Of a DNA stretch of 64,000 bases, positions 8,441-17,425 are shown piece after piece. A program made the position numbers and the translations under genes. Position 1 is the first letter of the stretch. Each line of letters begins with the position of its first letter. The stretch comes from Chryseobacterium luquanense (GTDB lineage: Bacteria; Bacteroidota; Bacteroidia; Flavobacteriales; Weeksellaceae), in contig NZ_JAOVZV010000001.1 in the NCBI RefSeq assembly GCF_026460945.1, positions 186,001 to 250,000 on the forward strand, read 5' to 3'. Below the pieces are notes generated by a model. That model was not told the origin of the DNA, made no database searches, and saw only the letters and a list, made by a program, of their open reading frames with translations.

Positions 8441-8689
8441 ATGTCAGACAGAAGAAAACAGAGAACGAAACGAATATTGCAAAGTACTACCAGAAGTCTT
8501 TTAAGATCTGCAAGGAGGGCTTCGGAAAATTCTCAGAGAATTTCAAGAGCTTTAGGTATTTCATATGAGGTAATCAGAGATGGTAAAATCTACCGTATCG
8601 AAGGAAGTACAACAACAGAGATAGGAAATATTTCTAAAATTGTTACGGAAAAAACAGGTCTAAGAAAAGGAAGTAAAATACATTTATGA
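8441..8689 (+). CDS. Probable antitoxin of a zeta-type toxin
   Basis: An 82-residue basic protein (MSDRRKQRTKRILQ...) whose stop overlaps the toxin start by four bases (ATGA), a typical translational coupling of toxin-antitoxin pairs. The N terminal half is Arg/Ser-rich and helical; the C terminal half has a small beta-strand motif (YEVIRDGKIYRIEGS). An in-frame ATG lies 51 bp upstream but the promoter-like element falls inside that extension. No named antitoxin family recognised; the role is inferred from the partner. Confidence 0.6.
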   Translation: MSDRRKQRTKRILQSTTRSLLRSARRASENSQRISRALGISYEVIRDGKIYRIEGSTTTEIGNISKIVTEKTGLRKGSKIHL

Positions 8690-9423
8690 CCAAAAGGCTT
8701 CGTATATTCTGTGGTCCAAATGGCTCTGGAAAATCTACTTTATTTTCAGAATTCATCAAGAATAAATTCAATCCAGGATTATTTGTCAATTCAGATAATA
8801 TTGAATCAGAAATTTCAGAAAAAAAATTTTTAGATCTATCTTCTTTTAATCTCGATCTCACACAAACTGACCTGGATAGTTTTCTCACTGAGCCTAATTC
8901 AATAACCTTAATTGAAAAAGCAAAAACCAAAGGCTTTTCTCTTGAAATCAAAATTTCAGAAAATGTAATTTTAGATATTTCAAAAAACAAAAACAGTTAT
9001 TCTGCTGCACTTATATCCTCTTTTATAAGAAAGTATCTAATGCTAGACAATAGATCATTTTCTTTCGAATCTGTCATGAGCCATCCTTCTAAACTCTATG
9101 AATTAAAATTAGCAAAGGAGCTGGATTACAAAACTTATCTTTATTTCGTGTGCATTGACGATCCTGATGTAAATGTTTCCAGAGTGAATAACCGGGTAGT
9201 AAAAGGAGGACATGCAGTACCCGATTCCAGTATTAAAGAAAGATATATTAAAACTCTTGAAAATCTTTATCCTGCCATGCAATTGGTCGATAAAGCCTAT
9301 TTGTTTGACAATTCCGACCAAATGAATATGATTGCTGAAATGGAAAATCAAATCATTACCTTACATGTTGATGAAGATCATATTCCTAATTGGTTCTTAA
9401 AATATCTTATTAACAGAGAATAA
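8686..9423 (+). CDS. Zeta-toxin-like P-loop kinase
   Basis: 245 residues with a Walker A at residues 10-18 (GPNGSGKST), an acidic NSDNI soon after as in zeta toxins, and the basic region RVNNRVVKGGHAVP with the following ERYIKTL, which resembles the phosphate-binding Arg region of the zeta/UDP-N-acetylglucosamine kinase family. Members phosphorylate a sugar nucleotide or another small substrate and stop growth when freed from the antitoxin. It ends 3 bp from the convergent mobB stop, so it is probably a stability module of the conjugative element. Confidence 0.75.
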   Translation: MTKRLRIFCGPNGSGKSTLFSEFIKNKFNPGLFVNSDNIESEISEKKFLDLSSFNLDLTQTDLDSFLTEPNSITLIEKAKTKGFSLEIKISENVILDISKNKNSYSAALISSFIRKYLMLDNRSFSFESVMSHPSKLYELKLAKELDYKTYLYFVCIDDPDVNVSRVNNRVVKGGHAVPDSSIKERYIKTLENLYPAMQLVDKAYLFDNSDQMNMIAEMENQIITLHVDEDHIPNWFLKYLINRE

Positions 9424-9426
9424 AAC

Positions 9427-10704
9427 TTATCCTCTAAATCTCCTGTTATTTTTCTTCCTTTTCCTTTTCATTCGGTTCTCAAAATCTAATTCTTCATAGT
9501 CTTCACCCAGAATTTCAGGCATGATACTACCAAATCCCTCTATTACAGAATTCGAATCTTGATGTAAAAAATTAAATAATTCATGAGGTTTTTCAGATTG
9601 TAAAATTTCAGAATTACTGATATTCTTGCATTCTTTTTCATCTTCATTATTGCCATCAAGTCCCCCATTCCAATATTGATTAAAAGCATTAGCGGAAAAC
9701 TCCTTCCCGAGTCGAGAACCATTCCAAACCGACGTAGACTGATGATCGATGAAAGTGATTCCATAAATTCTGCCAGAGGCATTGCGTCTCACTATGGTGT
9801 TAATTCCCATCTGTTGCAACTTATTTTTAAATTCGCTTTCATTGGGTTTATTCTTCATTACCAAAGTCACAGTCTCTTTCAATTTATCATGAATAGAACT
9901 TAATTTCAAAGTTTCTCTTGATTTCAAAAAATGATTATTCAAAGCTTCAAAGCCAGCATTCTTTCCAAATAAAGAAGCCTTGAACGGTTGGCTCACTTTT
10001 TCACCTTTATCATTTAAAGCAAAATATAAAAGTCCATTTTTCCCAACTTCCTTTTCTGATTTTTCAACTTTCTCACAAGTAATATTAAACAGTGAAAGCA
10101 ATGCATTATATTCTCCTAATGTCTGAAATTGGTAATAATTAGGAATATTCCGTATCACAGAAGCGAGTTGACTTTTCAAATCCCCAACCCGAATATTTAC
10201 CGGACTAAAAACCTTTTCATTTTGGACAGATTCTTTATTTGAAGCATTAATCAAGTTATATTTTTTTTCCAATTCACGACAAATTTTCATTGACTTTCTT
10301 TTCTCAAATTTATCCGATATTTTTTTGCCCTCTTCATCAACTCCAACACTTACAATATGAATGTGGGTACGGTTGATATCTGTATGCTTAAACACTATAA
10401 AAGGTTGGTTTCCATATCCCATTTCATTCATATAGTCCTGAGCCATCTGTATAAACTTTTCATCTGAAACGTTGTCTTTGGGATCAGGATTAAGAGAAAT
10501 ATGTAATGCCGTTTTCTCTGCATTCTTATTCGCAGCCAAATAGGGTTCAAATGATTTTACTAACTGAGCAACAGTATATTTTCCATCCTTGGTTTCAATC
10601 ATCTTATTCATAAACAAAATCTGCCCTTTCTCATCATCTACTTTAAGTTGATTATAAGCTAAAGCACCATACACATTATTTCCTCTACCAACTTTAGCAA
10701 TCAT
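9427..10704 (-). CDS. mobB: MobB-type relaxase
   Basis: 425 residues. The N-terminal relaxase domain carries His68 (ALHISLNP) and the metal-binding HTDINRTHIHI (His107, His114, His116), preceded by MIAKVGRGNN and an early Tyr. It would nick at oriT and lead the transferred strand. The C terminus is strongly basic (KRKRKKNNRRFRG). It follows mobA by 6 bp as one unit. A coupling protein gene (mobC) usually lies next; here the convergent zeta toxin gene is there instead. Confidence 0.88.
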   Translation of the reverse strand: MIAKVGRGNNVYGALAYNQLKVDDEKGQILFMNKMIETKDGKYTVAQLVKSFEPYLAANKNAEKTALHISLNPDPKDNVSDEKFIQMAQDYMNEMGYGNQPFIVFKHTDINRTHIHIVSVGVDEEGKKISDKFEKRKSMKICRELEKKYNLINASNKESVQNEKVFSPVNIRVGDLKSQLASVIRNIPNYYQFQTLGEYNALLSLFNITCEKVEKSEKEVGKNGLLYFALNDKGEKVSQPFKASLFGKNAGFEALNNHFLKSRETLKLSSIHDKLKETVTLVMKNKPNESEFKNKLQQMGINTIVRRNASGRIYGITFIDHQSTSVWNGSRLGKEFSANAFNQYWNGGLDGNNEDEKECKNISNSEILQSEKPHELFNFLHQDSNSVIEGFGSIMPEILGEDYEELDFENRMKRKRKKNNRRFRG

Positions 10705-10710
10705 TTTTAT

Positions 10711-11142
10711 TTATTTTTGAAGATAATTTTGACTAAATTCTTCCGTTAACTCAATGATTTTTTTGCATAGGCTAGCCATTTCAGCGGTTTGCTTTTCCAA
10801 TTTATAGAGAAATGCAGCAGCTTTTTTCTCGGTAAAACGACTGTATAAAAGTTTAACTACCTGATTATAATTTACACCAATAGCACGAAACTGACCAAAA
10901 AGAGAGGTCAATCTCATGTAAAAATCGGTGGTTCCTTTATCAATTTTCACTGCTTTAATTTCCCTATCGAATAGTACAGAAATAATAAATTTGGCTTTAT
11001 TATTCATTCCAGAAGCTTCAAAAAGGTTTAATAATTGAGCATTTTCATCATCAGTCAACCGAAAAACATGACGATGGATACTCGGATTTATTTTCGGATT
11101 TCTCCCACCCTTATTTTGTTTTACATTTTTTTTCTTTTCCAT
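10711..11142 (-). CDS. mobA: MobA-type relaxase accessory protein
   Basis: 143 residues. A basic N terminus (KQNKGGRNPK) is followed by HVFRLTDDENAQL, the usual opening of ribbon-helix-helix mobilisation proteins, and then by helices including GVNYNQVVKLL, the conserved motif of the MobC/BfmA-like family. Such proteins bind oriT and help the relaxase melt DNA. Directly upstream lies a long inverted repeat that probably is oriT. Translated with mobB. Confidence 0.85.
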   Translation of the reverse strand: MEKKKNVKQNKGGRNPKINPSIHRHVFRLTDDENAQLLNLFEASGMNNKAKFIISVLFDREIKAVKIDKGTTDFYMRLTSLFGQFRAIGVNYNQVVKLLYSRFTEKKAAAFLYKLEKQTAEMASLCKKIIELTEEFSQNYLQK

Positions 11143-11194
11143 TCCATTTTAAATTTAATTTATAAAAAACTGACTTCGGAAGTTTTTTCCAGCC

Positions 11195-11276
11195 CTCTGC
11201 AGGAGCAAGTTGTTTTGAGGCACAAAAAACAGTTATGAGGCACTCAAAACACAACTTGCTGTGTTCTTTTGAACAC
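11195..11276. other. Probable origin of transfer (oriT)
   Basis: An inverted repeat AGCAAGTTG-TTTTGAG (11204-11219) and CTCAAAACACAACTTGCT (11243-11260) encloses two copies of a TGCCTCA-type word read on the minus strand. A second perfect hairpin GTGTTC-TTTT-GAACAC follows at 11261-11276. It sits just upstream of mobA, where oriT lies in related elements. An ORF can be read across on the minus strand but its repeats argue for a DNA function. Confidence 0.55.
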
Positions 11277-11838
11277 CATAATCTGTCATCGGGACAGAAT
11301 ATTAAGTCCATAGTAAAAAGCTTTAGGCTTTCTTTTTTTCTTACTAAAAATTCATTTATAAAACTCATAACTTATTCTATAAGCATTTGGTTTACAAAGT
11401 AAAAGAGAGTATATAAAAAATTAGCCACTGACGGTCTTACCAAATCCAACCTTTCACAGTCAAAGACAACCACTTTAATTGAGGCGAAAGAAATTCATGA
11501 GTTCTTTGCTAAAAAATTCTGTACAGCAGTCTGGCAATCATGACAGTTGTACAGAAAGATTTTCGGATTGCAAACATTCTGGCAATCAATAAAGCAGGGA
11601 TGCTGAAATTATAGAAAGACAGCCAGAACTCAATCACGCTGTCCAGAATATTAGCGAACTAAGAAACCAGCAATCCTGCTGTCAAGAAATATTGATTGCA
11701 AGGTAAACTGAAGCTCAGAAAGCATCATAGCTTTCTTAACTGACTGACAGTTAAAGTGAGTATTGGACTGAATGCATGAAAACTGGAAATCAAGCTGAAA
11801 AATGAAATTAATAATTTTTAAATCTTAATTTTTAAAAT
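11277..11838. other. Gene-poor control region before the tra operon
   Basis: About 560 bp without a convincing gene. It holds a long-spaced inverted repeat TTCTGTACA / TGTACAGAA (11517-11525, 11548-11556), two copies of CTGGCAATCA (11531-11540 and 11579-11588), and further CAATC/GATTGC words down to 11700. It presumably carries the traA promoter and binding sites for a regulator or ParA-like partner. Nothing else seen. Confidence 0.5.
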
Positions 11839-12606
11839 ATGGACACTAAAAAACAACCTTTATTTATTGCTTTTTCATCACAAAAAGGAGGTGTAGGAAA
11901 AAGTACCTTTACGACTCTTTTAGCGAGCATCTTACATTATCGACTTGGCTATACTATTGCGGTATTCGATGCAGACTTTCCACAACACAGTTTAATGAAA
12001 ATGAAAACCCGTGATCTCGCTATGGTTATGGAAAATCTGCATTTAAAAAAACTGGCTTACAAGCAATTTACAACCATCAACAAAAAAGCTTATCCTATAC
12101 TGCAATATAAGGCAGATCATATTTTAGAAACTGCACACGAATTTTCAGAAACATCATCTACTCCTGTTGATATCATCTTTTTTGATCTTCCAGGAACCGT
12201 TAATACTCCGGGAATCCTAAAAGCTTTGGCAGGAATGCATCATATATTTACCCCCATTACGGCAGACCGATTAGTTATGGAAAGTACATTAGTTTTTACT
12301 CAACTTATACAGGATGTTATTATGAAAAAAGGAGAAACATCCCTTAAAAGTATCCATTTATTCTGGAATCAGGTCGATGGTAGAGAGAGTACGCCTTTGT
12401 ATAACATTTACAATGACTTGATACACCAACTGGGTTTAAATTTAATGGATAGTCAGATTAAAAATTCTACCCGTTTCAGGAAAGAAAGTGAAGAAAATTC
12501 AAAAACAGTTTTCCGTTCCACTTTGCTACCTGCGGATGAAAATTTACTGAAAGCCTGCAGGCTTGACCTTTTCCTCATTGAGTTTTTAAAAATCATTCAA
12601 ATCTAG
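11839..12606 (+). CDS. traA: TraA, ParA-like ATPase of the conjugation region
   Basis: 255 residues with a deviant Walker A KGGVGKST (16-23), the DADFPQHS box (about 45-52) and IIFFDLPG (Walker B, about 112-119). This is the ParA/MinD ATPase fold that opens CTnDOT-like tra operons. It begins the transfer operon and is followed after 2 bp by a DUF3408-type gene, which commonly serves as its partner. Likely role is partition or placement of the element or transfer machine; the exact function is not established. Confidence 0.85.
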   Translation: MDTKKQPLFIAFSSQKGGVGKSTFTTLLASILHYRLGYTIAVFDADFPQHSLMKMKTRDLAMVMENLHLKKLAYKQFTTINKKAYPILQYKADHILETAHEFSETSSTPVDIIFFDLPGTVNTPGILKALAGMHHIFTPITADRLVMESTLVFTQLIQDVIMKKGETSLKSIHLFWNQVDGRESTPLYNIYNDLIHQLGLNLMDSQIKNSTRFRKESEENSKTVFRSTLLPADENLLKACRLDLFLIEFLKIIQI

Positions 12607-12608
12607 TT

Positions 12609-13046
12609 ATGGAAAAAAACATCAAGAAAAATATTATCCCAGATATCAACGAAGAACTGATGATGAACATGATGGTCGATGGTGTAAAAAAAGAAGGTTT
12701 GGAGATTCCTGAAACTTCTATTTCTGGGATTCAAAACTCAGAAATTAATGAAAAGACTGTACTTGAAAAAAAAGCTGTCCAACATCAAAAAAAGAGTTCA
12801 AAGCTGAAAAATATGGAGAGTTATGGTACACAATTTCTTGTTAGCCATTCGATGAAAAAACGAGGAGACAAAACCATCTATATCCGAAAAGAATATCATG
12901 AAAGATTATCCCGAATCATTCAGGTTATAGCAAAGGATGAAATTCCTCTTTATGCTTATCTGGATAATATTCTTGAACATCATTTTGAACTATTTGAGGA
13001 AGCTATCACTTCGGACTTCAATGAACATTTTAAACCCCTTTTTTAA
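12609..13046 (+). CDS. DUF3408-type conjugal transfer protein
   Basis: 145 residues. The N-terminal ~70 residues are charged and low-complexity. The C-terminal domain (from about 95: TIYIRKEYHERLSRIIQ ... YLDNILEHHF) matches what I remember of DUF3408 proteins, which resemble ribbon-helix-helix DNA binders and follow the ParA-like gene in Bacteroidetes conjugative elements (TraB/TraC position). Two bases separate it from traA and two from the next gene. Confidence 0.75.
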   Translation: MEKNIKKNIIPDINEELMMNMMVDGVKKEGLEIPETSISGIQNSEINEKTVLEKKAVQHQKKSSKLKNMESYGTQFLVSHSMKKRGDKTIYIRKEYHERLSRIIQVIAKDEIPLYAYLDNILEHHFELFEEAITSDFNEHFKPLF

Positions 13047-13048
13047 TT

Positions 13049-13678
13049 ATGGAAATTTTAATACTAATCTGTCTTTTGATTATCATTGTATTGATGATGA
13101 AAGAAAAAATTGTCTTTCAAAAAAGATCAGAAAAAGAAATTACATCTGAAAATACCAAACCATCTTCAAGTATTATGGGACTGTCTCAATCTGTAAAAAG
13201 CCAGACCTTGCCAAACAGCGACGGAGAGTCTCATATTGAAAAACAAACGCATAGAACTTCTAATTTTGAAGAAGAAATCAGCGATAAAACAGTTGATATT
13301 CAAATTCCGCAGGAAGAATTAGATGACGTTTTCAGAAGTACTCCAAATTTTGAGGAAGAGGAAGAAGAATGGAGTCAATATCAAATTTTCGATAATGATA
13401 ACGGTTTAGCCACAGGGGTAACCTTTGAAGACTTAAATACCGTGGAGGTATTTCTGAAAGATCAAAAATCAGAATTATCTCAAAAGGAAACAGCGGCAGA
13501 TATTATTCAAAAAATACATGGAACCGAATTATTCAATTTATTAGAAAATTCTATTGAAGGGGCATCAATCAAAATAGCAGAGCTAATAGAAAGGAACCTT
13601 TCTTTTGAAAACAATTCTAATTCTTCTTTTTACCAAAACAAAAATTTTGACGGATTTGACATTACTCATTTTACTTAA
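13049..13678 (+). CDS. TraD-position membrane-anchored acidic protein
   Basis: 209 residues. One N-terminal membrane helix (2-17) is followed by a long, acidic, poorly ordered cytoplasmic region (EEEEEEW near residue 107-112) and a helical C terminus. It matches in place and build the TraC/TraD genes of CTnDOT-type operons, which are poorly conserved. Two bases after the DUF3408 gene; followed by an intrinsic terminator at 13811. Function unknown. Confidence 0.6.
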   Translation: MEILILICLLIIIVLMMKEKIVFQKRSEKEITSENTKPSSSIMGLSQSVKSQTLPNSDGESHIEKQTHRTSNFEEEISDKTVDIQIPQEELDDVFRSTPNFEEEEEEWSQYQIFDNDNGLATGVTFEDLNTVEVFLKDQKSELSQKETAADIIQKIHGTELFNLLENSIEGASIKIAELIERNLSFENNSNSSFYQNKNFDGFDITHFT

Positions 13679-13810
13679 CATTAATTTTTAATCAATTTTT
13701 AACACTATATAACTATAATTATATTTTTTTTAGAATTTTTAGGCATTCTTATTGCTTCAAAAAGAAACGATTCTCATGTTTAATTTGAGTTTTCATGGTT
13801 ATTAGTTTTT

Positions 13811-13835
13811 ACCTGGTTTCGGCCAGGTTTTTTTT
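13811..13835 (+). terminator. Intrinsic terminator after the traA-traD unit
   Basis: ACCTGG-TTTCGG-CCAGGT (13811-13828) followed by a T-run to 13835. It separates the first three transfer genes from traE onward. Confidence 0.75.
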
Positions 13836-14253
13836 ATGTCAATATTGATAATATTTTGTTAGATATTGGACTCATATTATACGTTGACTGTAATCTATTA
13901 GAAGTGTTTTGACAACGAATAAATAAGAGTAAAATTGTCAGAATGATTCATTCTATTTTTTCAACTATTTCCTTTCAAATTCAAAAATCAAACTTAACTG
14001 ATAAGTGTTGATTAGCTATTTTTTTCAGCCTCAAACTACCTCCACAAGAAATTCTTTACTCTGTAGATAGTATTTTATAAAAACATTAAGTAATTCACTG
14101 TTCCACGCAACGAGAAGAAAAAACTTCCCAACCTATTAAAGCCAAGTAAACTCTTCTAAAGCCATATCCTAATTCCTCATAAGCTTACCAATCACCTTTG
14201 TCTCCAAAGCCCACATACTGTGGGTAATGCTAACAATTTAAACTGTTTACATT
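13836..14253. other. Gap between tra units, no gene seen
   Basis: About 420 bp with no supported ORF on either strand. It should hold the promoter for traE to traQ, since the preceding unit ends in a terminator, but I could not fix a clear -33/-7 pair. Confidence 0.4.
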
Positions 14254-14559
14254 ATGGAAAAACAAAGAAAAAAGCTTCTGATTTCAGCACTTGCTTTACT
14301 CATGAGCATCCCTATTTCAGCTCAGGGAAATGGAACTGCCGGAATCAATGAAGCCACTCAAATGGTCACCTCCTATTTCGAGCCTGCTACGCAACTCATT
14401 TATGCCATTGGAGCCGTCGTCGGACTTATTGGAGGGGTTAAGGTTTACAATAAGTTCAGCAGTGGAGATCCTGACACCAGCAAGACCGCTGCCAGCTGGT
14501 TCGGAGCCTGTATCTTTTTAATTGTTGCAGCCACCATTCTCCGTTCATTCTTCCTTTAA
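14254..14559 (+). CDS. traE: TraE, DUF4134 conjugation protein
   Basis: 101 residues. A signal peptide ends around ISAQG (residue 24), and two membrane helices follow (about 46-66 and 82-100) with SSGDPDTSKTAASW between. This is the VirB2/pilin-like small membrane protein of CTnDOT-type systems. It starts the main transfer operon, 9 bp ahead of traF. Confidence 0.88.
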   Translation: MEKQRKKLLISALALLMSIPISAQGNGTAGINEATQMVTSYFEPATQLIYAIGAVVGLIGGVKVYNKFSSGDPDTSKTAASWFGACIFLIVAATILRSFFL

Positions 14560-14568
14560 AATTAAGTT

Positions 14569-14901
14569 ATGAATACCTATAACATCAATAAAGGAATCGG
14601 AAGAACCGTAGAGTTCAAAGGATTAAAAGCACAGTACCTCTTCATTTTCGCAGGCGGTCTGTTAGGACTTTTGATTGTGGTCATGATCATGTACATGGCA
14701 GGAGTCAGAACCTATTTCTGTTTGGGATCAGGAGGTATAAGCGCCAGCTTACTGATCTGGCAGACTTTCTCACTCAACAGAAAATATGGAGAACACGGAT
14801 TGATGAAACTGGGTGCAAGCCAAAAGCATCCTAGGTACATCATCAGCAGAAAGTCAATCTTCAGATATCTAAAATCCAACTCCAAAAAAGCTGCAGCATG
14901 A
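14569..14901 (+). CDS. traF: TraF, DUF4133 conjugation protein
   Basis: 110 residues with two adjacent membrane helices (about 22-46 and 49-67), then a basic tail, as in VirB3-like proteins. MNTYNINKGIGRTVEFKGLK is the typical family opening. Its last four bases overlap traG, as VirB3 and VirB4 genes usually do; the two products likely work together at the inner membrane. Confidence 0.88.
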   Translation: MNTYNINKGIGRTVEFKGLKAQYLFIFAGGLLGLLIVVMIMYMAGVRTYFCLGSGGISASLLIWQTFSLNRKYGEHGLMKLGASQKHPRYIISRKSIFRYLKSNSKKAAA

Positions 14902-17405
14902 GAAATCAATCGAAAGCAGCTACGTTGGAAAGTAAATTTCCACTGCTGGCAGTAGAAGAAAACTGCATTATCTCAAAAGATGCTGATGTTACGGTTTGTT
15001 TTAAAGTGAGACTTCCTGAATTATTTACCGTTGCTTCCTCTGAATATGAAGCCATTCATTCTGCTTGGTTTAAAGCCATCAAGACCTTGCCTGATTTCAC
15101 GGTCGTTCACAAACAGGATTGGTTTATCAAAGAAAATTACAATCCCGATTTGTCAAAAGACGATCAAAGCTTTTTATCGAAATCTTTTGAAAGACATTTC
15201 AACGAGAGACCATTTCTGAACCATTACTGCTATCTGTTTATTACTAAAACAAGTAAAGAGAGAATGAGAATGCAAAGCAATTTCTCATCGCTCTGCAAAG
15301 GAAAGCTTATTCCAAAGGAAATCAAGGATAAGGAGCTGATGAGCAGATTTATGGAAACAGTCGATCAGTTTGAAAGAATCATGAATGACAGCGGTTATGT
15401 TCATTTGGAACAGATGACGGAGAATGAGATTACCGGAACAGAAAAACAATCGGGATTACTTGAGCAATATCTGACATTATCCCGAGACGTTAACCCTTCC
15501 CTTCAGGATTTAAATTTAGGAGCAGAAGAAATGAGAGTCGGCAATAATCGTATCAGTCTGCATACGCTTTCTGATACGGACGATTTACCGGGAACCGTGT
15601 CTTCTCACAGCCGTTATGAAAAACTAAGCACCGACAGAAGCGACTGTTTACTGTCATTTGCATCCCCGGTGGGACTTCTCCTCAATTGTAATCACATTTA
15701 TAATCAGTATCTGTTTATCGACAACAGCGCAGAAAACCTGGCAAAATTTGAAAAGTCTGCAAGGAATATGCACTCGCTGGCACGATACAGCAGAGCCAAT
15801 CAGATCAATAAAGAATGGATTGAAAAATACCTGAATGAAGCCCATTCGTTCGGACTGCAATCCATCCGTGCTCATTTCAATGTGATGTCATGGTCTGATA
15901 ATCCTGCGGAATTAAAGCAATTAAAAAATGATACAGGAAGTGCGTTGTCCCTTATGGAATGTAAGCCCTGCCATAACACAACAGATACAGCAACTTTATA
16001 TTGGGCAGGTATTCCCGGCAATGCAGCAGATTTTCCTGCTGAAGAAAGTTTCTATACGTTCATAGAACCCGCATTATGTTTTTTTACGCAGGAAACCAAT
16101 TACCAGAATTCACCTTCTCCATTTGGAATCAAGATGGCGGATCGCTTAACAGGAAAACCTATTCATTTGGACATCTCCGATCTTCCAATGAGACAGGGTA
16201 TAATTACCAATCGGAACAAGTTTATTCTCGGACCTTCTGGAAGCGGAAAATCATTCTTTACCAACCATATGGTGAGGCAGTATTATGAACAGGGAGCTCA
16301 TGTCCTCTTGGTTGATACCGGAAATTCATATCAAGGCCTCTGCGAATTAATTAAAGGAAAAACCAAAGGCGAAGACGGCGTGTATTTTACCTATACGGAA
16401 GACAATCCAATTGCCTTCAATCCCTTTTACACCGATGATGGCATTTTTGATATCGAAAAAAGAGAAAGTATCAAAACCTTAATCCTCACCCTATGGAAAA
16501 GAGATGATGAACCGCCCACAAGATCAGAGGAAGTTGCTCTGTCCAACGCAGTAAGCGGATACATTGAAAAAATTAAAAATAATAATGACTATCCTTCATT
16601 TAACGGTTTTTACGAATTTGTAAAAGAAGATTATCGATCTGTCCTTGAAAAAAAGAAAGTCAGAGAAAAGGATTTTGACATTGCGAACTTTCTTAATGTT
16701 TTAGAACCCTATTACAAAGGAGGCGAATATGATTATCTGCTCAATTCAGATAAACAACTTGATCTTTTATCCAAGAGGTTTATCGTATTTGAGATCGATG
16801 CCATTAAAGATCATAAAATCCTGTTTCCTATTGTGACCATCATTATCATGGAGGTCTTTATCAACAAAATGCGAAGACTAAAAGGAATAAGGAAACTGAT
16901 CCTCATCGAAGAAGCCTGGAAAGCGATTGCCAAAGAGGGCATGGCGGAATACATCAAATATCTGTTCAAGACCGTCAGAAAATTCTTCGGCGAAGCAATT
17001 GTGGTCACGCAAGAAGTAGATGATATTATCCAGTCTCCGATTGTCAAGGAAAGTATCATCAACAATTCCGACTGTAAGATTTTACTGGATCAGCGAAAGT
17101 ATATGAACAAGTTTGATGACATTCAGGCGATGCTGGGTTTAACAGATAAAGAAAAAGCTCAGGTACTTTCCATCAATATGAACAATGATCCGAGAAGACT
17201 TTACAAAGAAGTCTGGATTGGATTGGGAGGAACGCATTCAGCAGTCTACGCTACGGAAGTTTCCACGGAAGAATATCTTGCCTACACTACCGAAGAAACA
17301 GAAAAAATGGAAGTTATGAACCTGGCCTCCGAACTTGATGGCAATGTCGAGCATGCGATCAAGAGGATTTCGCTAAAGCGGATCAAATCGACAAAAGAAA
17401 ATTAA
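14898..17405 (+). CDS. traG: TraG, VirB4-like conjugation ATPase
   Basis: 835 residues. Walker A GPSGSGKS lies at about 445-452 and Walker B ILIEEAW at about 667-673. The N-terminal half is the long variable domain common to VirB4/TraG of Bacteroidetes elements. It powers assembly of the transfer channel at the cytoplasmic side of the inner membrane. It is not the VirD4-type coupling protein, despite the shared name TraG in other systems. Confidence 0.92.
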   Translation: MRNQSKAATLESKFPLLAVEENCIISKDADVTVCFKVRLPELFTVASSEYEAIHSAWFKAIKTLPDFTVVHKQDWFIKENYNPDLSKDDQSFLSKSFERHFNERPFLNHYCYLFITKTSKERMRMQSNFSSLCKGKLIPKEIKDKELMSRFMETVDQFERIMNDSGYVHLEQMTENEITGTEKQSGLLEQYLTLSRDVNPSLQDLNLGAEEMRVGNNRISLHTLSDTDDLPGTVSSHSRYEKLSTDRSDCLLSFASPVGLLLNCNHIYNQYLFIDNSAENLAKFEKSARNMHSLARYSRANQINKEWIEKYLNEAHSFGLQSIRAHFNVMSWSDNPAELKQLKNDTGSALSLMECKPCHNTTDTATLYWAGIPGNAADFPAEESFYTFIEPALCFFTQETNYQNSPSPFGIKMADRLTGKPIHLDISDLPMRQGIITNRNKFILGPSGSGKSFFTNHMVRQYYEQGAHVLLVDTGNSYQGLCELIKGKTKGEDGVYFTYTEDNPIAFNPFYTDDGIFDIEKRESIKTLILTLWKRDDEPPTRSEEVALSNAVSGYIEKIKNNNDYPSFNGFYEFVKEDYRSVLEKKKVREKDFDIANFLNVLEPYYKGGEYDYLLNSDKQLDLLSKRFIVFEIDAIKDHKILFPIVTIIIMEVFINKMRRLKGIRKLILIEEAWKAIAKEGMAEYIKYLFKTVRKFFGEAIVVTQEVDDIIQSPIVKESIINNSDCKILLDQRKYMNKFDDIQAMLGLTDKEKAQVLSINMNNDPRRLYKEVWIGLGGTHSAVYATEVSTEEYLAYTTEETEKMEVMNLASELDGNVEHAIKRISLKRIKSTKEN

Positions 17406-17425
17406 TCAACTAAAATTTTACAACA

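Noticed and set aside
11111..11368. 85-codon minus-strand ORF overlapping the mobA start
   Set aside because: It covers the inverted repeats of the probable oriT and overlaps mobA; the repeats explain the conservation better than coding.
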